Assembly (NCBI GenBank): GCA_026874595.1
Contig: CM049311.1
Span: 34,513,176-34,577,175 of the forward strand
DNA: 64,000 nt
Direction of reading: 5' to 3'
From: Sipunculus nudus
Lineage: Eukaryota > Annelida > Sipuncula > Golfingiida > Sipunculidae
A program made the translations under genes and the position numbers. The notes below the pieces were generated by a model. That model was not told the DNA's origin. It made no database searches and saw only the letters and a program-made list of their open reading frames with translations. Numbering within the stretch: position 1 is the stretch's first letter; each line of letters begins with the position of its first letter. Below, piece after piece: positions 47,941 through 60,003 of this stretch.

Positions 47941-50900
47941 TCAAAGGTTTTACCCCAAAAATAGAGAAATCTGGCAATAGCGCACTTTGGCACCTATGCG
48001 CAAAAATAAGCCCATGGACCCTAGTTTAAGGTGCTGTGATGGAAATGGCCCAATGTTTAATAGTTCTGGAGGTATAGCACCAAAACAAATTTTCATGTTT
48101 TTTCATCTGCAACGCCCCCTGGCGGCCATTTCCAAAATCTGAAAAACCCGTTTCGAGATATTCTTCTGTTACATAAAATATCTCAGAGTCAGTAAAATTG
48201 CTGCAAATTTGAAAAATATCACGAAATTCCATGATTTCTCCCCAAAATTGCGTAACCATGGTAACAGCGAAATGAGGCAATTTTGCAGTGTTGGAAGTGG
48301 CCTTGCAGTGGCAAATAAAACGGGCTACAGATTAGGTGCCTACGGCTATTTTTGACGAAGGTATGAAGAAAAAACCGTTTTTGAGCTTTTGGGTGACCCT
48401 GACCTTGACCCTTGACCGATCATGACCAAAAACAATAGGCTCCGAGAAGAACCGATTATACACTCTATCTATAAGTTTCAGGACGATTGGTGCAAAATTG
48501 TGGCCTGTAGAGCGGGGACATACAGACAAACAAACAAACGGAACTGATCAACATACTTGTCGAAATCTCTGATTCCGGCAAGCAATAAATTATAACGCGA
48601 CAGAAATGGCAAACCGGCCCGCAAAGAGTGCCTGTGGTCACTTATCTTATACGGCGAACGCTATAATTTTTGCAGTCACGGGAAAGCGTGTCTGTCTTTC
48701 ATACTAAAACGCGTGCATGCATGCGTGATGGCATATGTATTTGTGCATGCGGGTTTTAATTTTTACAAAGTTGCTAAAATTTGTGGGGACCGTGTATGAT
48801 TAAACAAAAGAGGCCATGGGCAGAAAGGCCATGAAACGCCAATTCATATGGTGTACAGTTTATGTACCTAAAATGTGTAGTTTTGGAGATATGGTTAAAC
48901 AATGATAGTAGGTACGGGGTTGCAGTGCAGCGCCCCCTAGCGGTAATTTTCCAAAAACTGAACAATTGCTTTCGAGATATTAATGTATGACGTAACATGT
49001 ATCAGTTTCAAAAGGATGCCTGCATATCTGTGGCCTATAGGGCATGTCACCGTGAAATCGCGAAATCTCATTCGACGAGAAACGGTGCGAGATTTTGCAA
49101 GATTTTTGGTTGGATCACCGAGAACTCACCAAGGGCTACAAGATGCAAAAATTTTGACCTCTCTAGCATAAAAACTGACAGAGTTAGAAGCTGAAAACTG
49201 CATATTTTCAAAATTCAAAGGTTTTACCCCAAAAATAGAGAAATCTGGCAATAGCGCACTTTGGCACCTATGCGCAAAAACAAGCCCATGGACCCTAGTT
49301 TAAGGTGCTGTGATGGAAATGGCCCAATGTTTAATAGTTCTGGCGGTAGAGCACCAAAACAAATTTTCATGTTTTTTCATCTGCAACGCCCCCTGGCGGC
49401 CATTTCCAAAATCTGAAAAACCCGTTTCGAGATATTCTTCTGTTACATAAAATATCTCAGAGTCAGTAAAATTGCTGCAAATTTGAAAAATATCACGAAA
49501 TTCCATGATTTCTCCCCAAAATTGCGTAACCATGGTAACAGCGAAATGAGGCAATTTTGCAGTGTTGGAAGTGGCCTTGCAGTGGCAAATAAAACGGGCT
49601 ACAGATTAGGTGCCTACGGCTATTTTTGACGAAGGTATGAAGAAAAAACCGTTTTTGAGCTTTTGGGTGACCCTGACCTTGACCCTTGACCGATCATGAC
49701 CAAAAACAATAGGCTCCGAGAAGAACCGATTATACACTCTATCTATAAGTTTCAGGACGATTGGTGCAAAATTGTGGCCTGTAGAGCGGGGACATACAGA
49801 CAAACAAACAAACGGAACTGATCAACATACTTGTCGAAATCTCTGATTCCGGCAAGCAATAAATTATAACGCGACAGAAATGGCAAACCGGCCCGCAAAG
49901 AGTGCCTGTGGTCACTTATCTTATACGGCGAACGCTATAATTTTTGCAGTCACGGGAAAGCGTGTCTGTCTTTCATACTAAAACGCGTGCATGCATGCGT
50001 GATGGCATATGTATTTGTGCATGCGGGTTTTAATTTTTACAAAGTTGCTAAAATTTGTGGGGACCGTGTATGATTAAACAAAAGAGGCCATGGGCAGAAA
50101 GGCCATGAAACGCCAATTCATATGGTGTACAGTTTATGTACCTAAAATGTGTAGTTTTGGAGATATGGTTAAACAATGATAGTAGGTACGGGGTTGCAGT
50201 GCAGCGCCCCCTAGCGGTAATTTTCCAAAAACTGAACAATTGCTTTCGAGATATTAATGTATGACGTAACATGTATCAGTTTCAAAAGGATGCCTGCATA
50301 TCTGTGGCCTATAGGGCATGTCACCGTGAAATCGCGAAATCTCATTCGACGAGAAACGGTGCGAGATTTTGCAAGATTTTTGGTTGGATCACCGAGAACT
50401 CACCAAGGGCTACAAGATGCAAAAATTTTGACCTCTCTAGCATAAAAACTGACAGAGTTAGAAGCTGAAAACTGCATATTTTCAAAATTCAAAGGTTTTA
50501 CCCCAAAAATAGAGAAATCTGGCAATAGCGCACTTTGGCACCTATGCGCAAAAACAAGCCCATGGACCCTAGTTTAAGGTGCTGTGATGGAAATGGCCCA
50601 ATGTTTAATAGTTCTGGCGGTAGAGCACCAAAACAAATTTTCATGTTTTTTCATCTGCAACGCCCCCTGGCGGCCATTTCCAAAATCTGAAAAACCCGTT
50701 TCGAGATATTCTTCTGTTACATAAAATATCTCAGAGTCAGTAAAATTGCTGCAAATTTGAAAAATATCACGAAATTCCATGATTTCTCCCCAAAATTGCG
50801 TAACCATGGTAACAGCGAAATGAGGCAATTTTGCAGTGTTGGAAGTGGCCTTGCAGTGGCAAATAAAACGGGCTACAGATTAGGTGCCTACGGCTATTTT

Positions 50901-51136
50901 TGACGAAGGTATGAAGAAAAAACCGTTTTTGAGCTTTTGGGTGACCCTGACCTTGACCCTTGACCGATCATGACCAAAAACAATAGGCTCCGAGAAGAAC
51001 CGATTATACACTCTATCTATAAGTTTCAGGACGATTGGTGCAAAATTGTGGCCTGTAGAGCGGGGACATACAGACAAACAAACAAACGGAACTGATCAAC
51101 ATACTTGTCGAAATCTCTGATTCCGGCAAGCAACAA
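47934..51136 (+). repeat. Unit Z: 1274 bp tandem repeat, 2.5 copies
   Basis: Copies start at 47934, 49208 and 50482; the third stops after about 650 bp. Copies two and three look identical while the first differs at a few sites (for example GGAGGTATAGC against GGCGGTAGAGC near 48068). Each unit carries two CTCF-like cores, GTAACCATGGTAAC and GACCCTGACCTTGACCC. A fourth copy lies at 62913-64000. Confidence 0.92.
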
Positions 51137-51250
51137 ACATACGCGGGTGATCAACATGCTTGCGAAAATCGAAGATTTCCGGCAAGCAACAAACAGACAT
51201 ACGCAACTGACCAATATGCTTGCGGAAATCGAAGATTTCCGGCAAGCAAT
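51100..51250 (+). repeat. Three tandem hairpins, about 60 bp apart
   Basis: Hairpins near 51106-51133, 51158-51187 and 51218-51247 have arms GCTTGC(C)GGAAATC and GATTTCCGGCAAGC with a GAA loop, linked by CAACAAACAGACATACGC. Confidence 0.8.
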
Positions 51251-52440
51251 AAAGTATGGACTATGCCTCCAACATGTATGATCATAGATGGGGCCCGGAG
51301 AGGCCGTCACGGACCGCTGCACACGCCGGCCGCCCACCGTAAGGACCCTGCCGCCACTTGCGGCGACGGCAAGTGTCTTCGTGGTATGGCGAAAAACGGC
51401 GCGAGATTTGACGAGACTAACAATGTGACCCCTGAATGTGACTGCGGGTGTCAGCCGCTATCCAGCGCTGCAAACCATGTGTCTGTAGCGTGAAAAATGA
51501 CAGAATTATAGGCATTTCTTTGAATGGTCACGTGTTCTCGTTTCACGAGAAACGGTGCGAGATATGACGAGACTTGCGATTGAACGGCTTAGAACTAGAG
51601 GGATGCTGTCTAACGCCAAAAACCAGACCTTTCTATCGCAAATATCAACAGAGATAGAATCTGGAAAACTCCGAATTTTCAGATTGTCAAGTTTTACCCC
51701 AAAATTTGGTAACCATGGTAACGGCAGCACAAAGCAACAGGTGTGAAGAGATAAGCCAATGTTCCTAGTTTCAGATACGACCAAAAAAAATGGTGTCACG
51801 TTTAATATTTTTTGAGATATTGCAGAAAAATGACATGTTACAGTGTTTCATGTACCACGCCCCCTGGTGGCTATTTCCAAAAAATAAAAAACTGATTTCG
51901 AGATATTTATAAATAACACAAAATATATCAATTTCAAAGCCATTGTTAAAAAAATGCAACCTGTAGGTCATATTTAATGAAATCTCGAAGACTCTCGTTT
52001 GACGAGAAATGGTGCGAGATTTGGAGAGACTTTCAGTTTTATCATGTCAAGCTGCCTATAAGGTACATAATGACCAAAACCAGACGTCTGTAGCTTAAAA
52101 ATTGACAAAGTTACAAAAAATGGTCGTGTTATTTCCAATTTCCATGATTTTTGCCCAAAAAATGTAACCATGGTAACGGCAAATTTAAGTAAGCTACATG
52201 TCAAAAGAAAGGCCAGGTGATGACGAAAAAAATGAACTATTGCAGAAGTGGATAAGCCTATTTATGGCGAAGTTATAGTGCAAAATCGTTAACCATACCT
52301 GTCGTGACCTTGACCCTTGACCTTGGAGCAATGTTGACCAAAAACAATAGGGCACCTAGAAATTACGTTTTCGAACATCCCTGTAAGTTTCAAGGTTATT
52401 GTGGCAAAATTGTGGCCAGGAGAGTGGTGACAAACAAACA
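51247..52440 (+). repeat. Unit Y, copy 1 (1.19 kb)
   Basis: Starts CAATAAAGTATGGACTATGC with a GC-rich 200 bp head (GGGCCCGGAGAGGCCGTCAC and CTGCCGCCACTTGCGGCGAC). It contains two GTAACCATGGTAAC palindromes, one CCACGCCCCCTGGTGGCTA, then GACCTTGACCCTTGACCTTG, and ends GTGGTGACAAACAAAC. Nearly identical to copies at 52706 and 55873. Confidence 0.9.
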
Positions 52441-52441
52441 A

Positions 52442-52480
<39 letters not shown>

Positions 52481-52533
52481 TACGCAACTGACCAATATGC
52501 TTGCGGAAATCGAAGATTTCCGGCAAGCAACAA

Positions 52534-52576
<43 letters not shown>

Positions 52577-52628
52577 TACGCAACTGACCAATATGCTTGC
52601 CGAAATCTTTGATTCCGGCAAGCAACAA

Positions 52629-52659
<31 letters not shown>

Positions 52660-52706
52660 TACGCAACTGACCAATATGCTTGCGGAAATCGAAGATTTCC
52701 GGCAAG
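52440..52706 (+). repeat. GACA microsatellite with three hairpin modules
   Basis: Three cycles of about 92 bp, each (GACA)n followed by a GCTTGCSGAAATC hairpin. Its minus-strand reading gives long Cys-Leu-Ser-Val repeats, which are not proteins. Confidence 0.9.
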
Positions 52707-53900
52707 CAATAAAGTTGTGACTGTGCCTCCAACATGTATGATAATAGATGGGGCCCGGAGAGGCCGTCACGGACCGCTGCACACGCCGGCCGCCCACCGT
52801 AAGGACCCTGCCGCCACTTGCGGCGACGGCGAGTGTCTTCGTGGTATGGCGAAAAACGGCGCGAGATTTGACGAGACTAACAATGTGACCCCTGAATGTG
52901 ACTGCGAGTGTCAGCCGCTATCCAGCGCTGCAAACCATGTGTCTGTAGCGTGAAAAATGACAGAATTATAGGCATTTCTTTGAATGGTCACGTGTTCTCG
53001 TTTCACGAGAAACGGTGCGAGATATGACGAGACTTGCGATTGAACGGCTTAGAACTAGAGGGATGCTGTCTAACGCCAAAAACCAGACCTTTCTATCGCA
53101 AATATCAACAGAGATAGAAGCTGGAAAACTCCGAATTTTCAGATTGTCAAGTTTTACCCCAAAATTTGGTAACCATGGTAACAGCAGCACAAAGCAACAT
53201 GTGCGAAGAGATAAGCCAATGTTCCTAGTTTCAGATACGACCAAAAAAAATGGTGTCACGTTTAATATTTTTTGAGATATTGCAGAAAAATGACATGTTA
53301 CAGTGTTTCATGTACCACGCCCCCTGGTGGCTATTTCCAAAAAATGAAAAACTGATTTCGAGATATTTATAAATAACACAAAATATATCAATTTCAAAGC
53401 CATTGTTAAAAAAATGCAACCTGTAGGTCATATTTAATGAAATCTCGAAGACTCTCGTTTGACGAGAAATGGTGCGAGATTTGGCGAGACTTTCAGTTTT
53501 ATCATGTCAAGCTGCCTATAAGGTACATAATGACCAAAACCAGACGTCTGTAGCTTAAAAATTGACAAAGTTACAAAAAATGGTCGTGTTATTTCCAATT
53601 TCCATGATTTTTGCCCAAAAAATGTAACCATGGTAACGGCAATTTTAAGTAAGCTACATGTCAAAAGAAAGGCCAGGTGATGACGAAATAAATGAGCTAT
53701 TGCAGAAGTGGATAAGCCTATTTATGGCGAAGTTATAGTGCAAAAACCGTTAACCATACCTGTCGTGACCTTGACCCTTGACCTTGGAGCAATGTTGACC
53801 AAAAACAATAGGGCACCTAGAAATTACGTTTTCGAACATCCCTGTAAGTTTCAAGGTTATTGTGGCAAAATTGTGGCCATGAGAGTGGTGACAAACAAAC
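52706..53900 (+). repeat. Unit Y, copy 2
   Basis: Nearly identical to copy 1 at a 1460 bp offset. It passes directly into a CTAGACGACCAGAGGTCGA hairpin instead of the tetranucleotide tract. Confidence 0.9.
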
Positions 53901-54480
53901 TAGACGACCAGAGGTCGAACGCTTGCCGGAAATGGCCGGAAATAAGATAGCGAAACAAACAGGACAAACTGTCGGTTTCTATCAATTGAATGACTTTCAG
54001 AGCGATTGCTGGAAAGTTTTGCCTGTTGAATGACATATATCACACAAAAGATCATGAAAGCAGACATAGCTCACAACAGACAGATATACTGACACACCTG
54101 AGATAACAGACTACCAGAAAAAAGTTGGGAACGTAAAGAGAAGCAAAATGAGCTATAGTTTTAGTAGGTAGAGTTTATAGTGTCGGAGGTATGGCCAATA
54201 TATGGTAGAAGCCATATCCCAAACATTAAAAATTTCTTTTGAGACCTTAATGTAAGGAATAAGATGTTGTTCCAGTTCCAAAAGGATTCCCGCAAAACTG
54301 TGTCCTGAAAATTGCTAACTGGAAGAAGCAAGTTCCAGCAAGCAGGCGAAATTTAGGATCACTGACAAACAGACAGACACACTCAAAAAATGACACAAGA
54401 ATAAGACCAGATGACCTACTCAGATTATCGAGTAGATTCAGAGGAAGAAAATAAATCATAGTTTTCAATTGGCTACACTG
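53900..54480 (+). repeat. Partial module resembling the start of unit X
   Basis: Follows the order of 45905-46500 (GACTTTCAGAGCGATTGCTG, CACACCTGAGATAACAGACT, GAAAATTGCTAACTGGAAGA) but more diverged and lacking the CTCF-like core, which is deleted near 54210. Confidence 0.65.
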
Positions 54481-55110
54481 CTTTTTTTAAAGTTTTATTT
54501 ACCCAATCCCTCCTTATAAAACTGGCAGAAACCTACCATAGAATAATTCTTGTAAAGTTTAAAACAATCAGCTAAACAGTTTCATCATAAAACAGAGTAT
54601 AAGCTGGAGAGTCTAAAATTACATTTTCCCTTGTAAAAAACAGATCAATATAAGTGGCGCCATCAATACCTGAATTTCAGATATGACATATGAGACAAAC
54701 ATAGGTATAAAATTTGGTAATGACAGCTCTAGCCGTTTCTGAGATTTTAATTTTAGTTTGCTTTTTTGGACAGATGACTAAGTTCAACCTCCTGTTCAAT
54801 CTCCGAACTGAAACCATTCGAACAAACTTGAGATAGATTGTTCAAGAGTTCATTTCTTAGAAATATTGGACAATTTGGCTGGACTGTTTCGCAGAAGAAC
54901 ATTTTTTAAGCTTTTGTAGCTTTTTCCCTATAAAATCTCAGTAAATGCAGAAAGCCAAAAAATAAACAAAATACGATAGAGCTTTTCAGATGACTGTTTA
55001 TTTACAAAATAAAATTGGTAGTGCTAGTTCCCGCCGTTTTTGAGATAGCTATGGTTAACCTACAGACGACGGACGACGCTGCACCATAGCATAAGCTCAC
55101 AGATTCGCTA
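54480..55110. repeat. Unrelated insert with ACGACGGACGACG tail
   Basis: Breaks module order. It has two short TAGCCGTTTCTGAGAT and CCGCCGTTTTTGAGAT segments about 300 bp apart and ends CAGACGACGGACGACG, then ATAGCATAAGCTCAC. Module sequence resumes at about 55115. Probably a third tandem-core family in this window ending in a GACG-type tail. Confidence 0.45.
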
Positions 55111-55873
55111 ATAATTTGTTTCGAGATATAACTGTAAGACATAAGATTTAATAGTTTAAAAAAGATTCTTTCAAAACTGTGGCCTGTAGAATTCTATTAG
55201 TGAGACGAAAGAACAAAGAAGCAGGCGAATTTGAGGACAACTGACAAACAAACAGACATACTGACAAAGGGACACAAGATGAAGACAAGATGACTTAACC
55301 AGGTTATGGGGAAGACTCAGAGCAAGAAAAAAAAGGTATGGTTTATTAAATTGAGGTTTCTAGTTTTGGAGATATGGCCAAATAATGATATATTGGGGAT
55401 GTTCGACTGCAGCGCCCTCTAGTGGACATATCCTGAAGACGACATGTGCGTTTCGTGATGTTAGTGAATGGCATGAGATGTAATCGTTTCAAAAGGATTC
55501 CTCCGAATATCTGGCTTGTTGATTGCTATATGTGAGATGCAAGAACCAGCAAGTAGGCGAATTTGAAGATAACTGACAAACAGACAGACATACTGAAAAA
55601 AGTAACACAAGATGTACACCAGATGACGTTACCATATTTTGCAGAAGGCCAAGAGAAAGAAAATAAGTTACTGTTTGTGTAACATAGGTTTACTCTTACG
55701 GAAATATGTTTGGATGTTTGATTTGTTTGGATGTGTCTAGTGCAACGCCCCCTAGCAGCCATATCCGGAAAATGAAACATAAGTTTTGAGATATTAGTGT
55801 AAAACATAAGATGAAGGAACAAACATACGCGGGTGAACAACATACTTGCGAAAATCGATGATTTCCGGCAAGC
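55110..55873 (+). repeat. Two 330 bp monomers, variant with GCCCTCTAGTGG
   Basis: Same order as the 31-40 kb array. Closely matched by 62045-62790, which shares the junction to ATGAAGGAACAAACATAC that leads into unit Y. Confidence 0.75.
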
Positions 55874-57064
55874 AATAAAGTATGGACTGTGCCTCCAACA
55901 TGTATGATGATAGACAGGGCCCGGAGAGGCCGTCACGCACCGCTGCACACGCCGGCCGCCCCCGTAAGGACCCTGCCGCCACTTGCGGCGACGGCGAGTG
56001 TCTTCGTGATATGGCGAAAAACGGCGCGAGATTTGACGAGACTAACAATGTGACCCCTGAATGTGACTGCGAGTGTCAGCCGCTATCCAGCGCTGCAAAC
56101 CATGTGTCTGTAGCGTGAAAAATGACAGAATTATAGGCATTTCTTTGAATGGTCACGTGTTCTCGTTTCACGAGAAACGGTGCGAGATATGACGAGACTT
56201 GCGATTGAACGGCTTAGAACTAGAGGGATGCTGTCTAACGCCAAAGACCAGACCTTTCTATCGCAAATATCAACAGAGATAGAAGCTGGAAAACTCCGAA
56301 TTTTCAGATTGTCAAGTTTTACCCCAAAATTTGGTAACCATGGTAACGGCAGCACAAAGCAACATGTGCGAAGAGATAAGCCAATGTTCCTAGTTTCAGA
56401 TACGACCAAAAAAAATGGTGTCACGTTTAATATTTTTGAGATATTGCAGAAAAATGACATGTTACAGTGTTTCATGTACCACGCCCCCTGGTGGCTATTT
56501 CCAAAAAATGAAAAACTGATTTCGAGATATTTATAAATAACACAAAATATATCAATTTCAAAGCCATTGTTAAAAAAAAATGCAACCTGTAGGTCATATT
56601 TAATGAAATCTCGAAGACTCTCGTTTGACGAGAAATGGTGCGAGATTTGGCGAGACTTTCAGTTTTATCATGTCAAGCTGCCTATAAGGTACATAATGAC
56701 CAAAACCAGACGTCTGTAGCTTAAAAATTGTCAAAGTTACAAAAAATGGTCGTGTTATTTCCAATTTCCATGATTTTTGCCCAAAAAATGTAACCATGGT
56801 AACGGCAAATTTAAGTAAGCTACATGTCAAAAGAAAGGCCAGGTGATGACGAAAAAAATGAGCTATTGCAGAAGTGGATAAGCCTATTTATGGCGAAGTT
56901 ATAGTGCAAAAACCGTTAACCATACCTGTCGTGACCTTGACCCTTGACCTTGGAGCAATGTTGACCAAAAACAATAGGGCACCTAGAAATTACGTTTTCG
57001 AACATCCCTGTAAGTTTCAAGGTTATTGTGGCAAAATTGTGGCCAGGAGAGTGGTGACAAACAA
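55873..57064 (+). repeat. Unit Y, copy 3
   Basis: Nearly identical to copies 1 and 2, ending in GTGGTGACAAACAAAC. Confidence 0.9.
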
Positions 57065-57068
57065 ACAA

Positions 57069-57119
<51 letters not shown>

Positions 57120-57172
57120 TACGCAACTGACCAATATGCTTGCGGAAATCGAAGATTTCCGGCAAGCAACAA

Positions 57173-57203
<31 letters not shown>

Positions 57204-57255
57204 TACGCAACTGACCAATATGCTTGCGGAAATCGAAGATTTCCGGCAAGCAACT
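57064..57255 (+). repeat. GACA microsatellite with two hairpin modules
   Basis: (GACA)n of about 45 bp, hairpin near 57138-57167, shorter (GACA)n, second hairpin near 57225-57254, then CTAGACGACC. Confidence 0.9.
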
Positions 57256-60003
57256 AGACGACCAGAGGTCGAGTGCTTGCCGGAAGTTGAAATGACAGAC
57301 AGACGGACAGACAGAACATATTGTGGGTTTTCTATTATTTGAATGACCCTCAGCGTTTGCTGAGATGTTGTGGCCTGTAAAATGACATATCAGACAAAGC
57401 AACGAAGAAGCAGACAGAGCTGACAACAAAAGACGAACAGACAGACATACTGACACATCTGTGATAACAGATTACAGACAAAAGCGCCGAAGGTGAAGAA
57501 GAGCAAAATTAGCGATAGTTTATATAGGTAAGGTTTATAATTTTGGAGAGATAGCCAAAACATGATATGTTGGGGAGGTGAAAGTGCAGCGCCCCCTAGT
57601 GGCTATATCCGGAAAATGAAAAATCTGTTTTGAGATATTAGTGTAACACATAAGATGTACCAGTTTTAAAAGGATTCCTGAAAAAAAACCTGTGGCCTGT
57701 AGAATGCTATATATGAGACGCAAGAACCAGCAAGTAGGCGGATTTGAGGACAACTGACAAACAGACACACTGACAAAGTGACACAAGATTGAGACCAGAT
57801 GACATTACTAGGTCATGGAGAAGACTCAGGGAAAGAAAATAAGCCATAGTTTCTGTAATTGTGCCTTTGGGTTTTAGAGATATGGTCAATATATAATATA
57901 TGTGTGAGGGTCATGTGCAGCGCCACCTAGCGGCCATATCCGGAAAATAGAAAAAATGTTTTGAGATATTTCTGTAAAACATATTATGCATCAGTTTTCA
58001 AATGCTTCTTTAAAAACTGTGGCCTGTAGAATGCTATATGTGAGACACAAGAACCAGCAAGCAGGCAAATTTGAGGACAACTGACAAACAGACGGACACA
58101 CTGACAAAGTGACACAAGATTGAGACCAGATGACATTATCAGTTTATGGAGAAGACTCAGAGGAAAAAAATAAGCTATAGTTTATGTAAATGAGGCTTTG
58201 GGTTTTAGAGATATGGCCAATGTAATGATATGTGTGTGAGGGTCGTTTGCAGCGCCCCCTAGCAGCCATATTCAAAAAATGAAAAAACAATTTCGAGATA
58301 CTAGTGTAGGACTTATGATATGTCAGTTTCAAAAAGATTCCTGCAATAATGTGGCCTTTGGCGCAAGATGAATGAAATCTCGAAATATCTCTATTCACGG
58401 GATATTTTACGAGATACTGCAAGACTTGTAATAAAATCTTGTAGTACTAGTTAAATGCTACCTGATGCGAAAAACTAGATCACTCTAGCTTTAAAACTGA
58501 CAAAGTTAGAAAAATAAGACCCCTTATTTTCGAATATCCTGAATTTTCCCCCAAAATTTGTAACCATGATTACGGCAAATTTGAGTCAGCTACACACCAG
58601 ATGACAGGCCTTGGAACGACGATTAAAATGAGCTATTGTTGAAGTAGATACGACTGAAAGTCACACAGATATGGAGAAAAAACTGTTTTAAGAAGTTTTG
58701 ACGACCTTGACCTTAATAGTCACAAAGATATGAAGAAAAAATCGTTTTGGGAAGATTTGACGACCTTGACCTTGACCTTTCACCTATATTAACCAAAAAC
58801 AATAGGGCACCTAGAAATTTTCTTTTTCATCATCCCTGTAAGTTTCAAGGTTATTGTGGCAAAATTGTGGCCAGGAGTGTGGTGACAAACAAACAAGAAC
58901 CAGCAAGAAGGCGAATTTGAGGACAACTGACAAACAGACGAAAACACTGACAAAGTGACTCAAGATTGAGTCCAGATGACTACTCCAGATTATGGAGACG
59001 ACTCAAAGGAAGAAAAAAGCTACAGTCTATGTAACTGAGGTTTATAGTTTTGGAGATATTGCCAAAGCATGATATGTTGGGAGAGGTTCGAGTTCAGCGC
59101 CCCCAAGCGGCCATATCCGGAAAATGAAAAATTGGTTTCGAGATATTAGTGTAAGACTTAAGATGTAATAGTTTCAAAAGGATTCTTTCAAAACCGTGGC
59201 CTGTAGAATGCTATATGTGAGACGCAAGAGCAAGCAGGCGAATTTGAGGACAACTGACAAACAGACGGACACAATGACAAAGTGACACAACATTGAGACC
59301 AGATGACATTATCAGTTTATGGAGAAGACATAGAGGGAAAAAATAAGCTATAGTTTATGTAATTGAGGCTTTGGGTTTTAGAGATATGGCCAATATAATG
59401 ATATCTGTGTGAGGGTCGTGTGCAGCGCCCCCTAGGAGCCATATTCAAAAAATGAAAAAACAATTTCGAGATACTAGTGTAGGACTTATGATATGTCAGT
59501 TTCAAAAAGATTCCTGCAATAATGTGGCCTTTGGCGCAAGATGAATGAAATCTCGAAATATCTCTATTCACGAGATATTTTACGAGATACTGCAAGACTT
59601 GTTATAAAATCTTGTAGTACTAGTTGAATGCTACCTGATGCAAAAAACTCGATCACTCTAGCTTTAAAACTGACAAAGTTAGAAAAATAAGATCCCTTAT
59701 TTTCGAATATCATGACTTTTCCCCAAAAATTTGTAACCATGGTTACGGCAAATTTGAGTCAGCTACACACCAGATGACAGGCCTTGGAATGACGATTAAA
59801 ATGAGCTATTGTTGAAGTAGATACGACTAATAGTCACAAAGATATGAAGAAAAAAACGTTTTGAGAAGTTTTGACGACCTTGACCTTGACCTTTAACCTA
59901 TTTTAACCAAAAACAATAGGGCACCTAAAAATTATGTTTTCGAACATCCCTGTAAGTTTCAAGGTTATTGTGGCAAAATTGTGGCCAGGAGAGTGGTGAC
60001 AAA
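57255..60003 (+). repeat. Segmental copy of 33445-36135
   Basis: About 2.7 kb collinear and nearly identical to the earlier segment, including its unusual CCTGAAAAAAAA site and the junction GACAAACAAACAAGAACCAG at 58885. An extra 70 bp around 58700-58770 duplicates the TGACGACCTTGACCTT region. Confidence 0.88.

Noticed and set aside
48026-48280. 84-codon frame recurring at 49300 and 50574
   Set aside because: Repeats because unit Z repeats; contains the CTCF-like and palindrome motifs on the opposite strand and has no protein-family features.
51100-52706. Regularly spaced hairpin repeats resembling a CRISPR array
   Set aside because: The spacers are themselves repeats (GACA tracts), the genome is animal, and no cas genes are present.
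52289-52797. Open frames of 100-157 codons rich in Cys-Leu-Ser-Val on the minus strand (also 56916-57456, 39852-40217)
   Set aside because: They are translations of (GACA)n microsatellites and adjoining repeat units; no start context, domain or codon signal.
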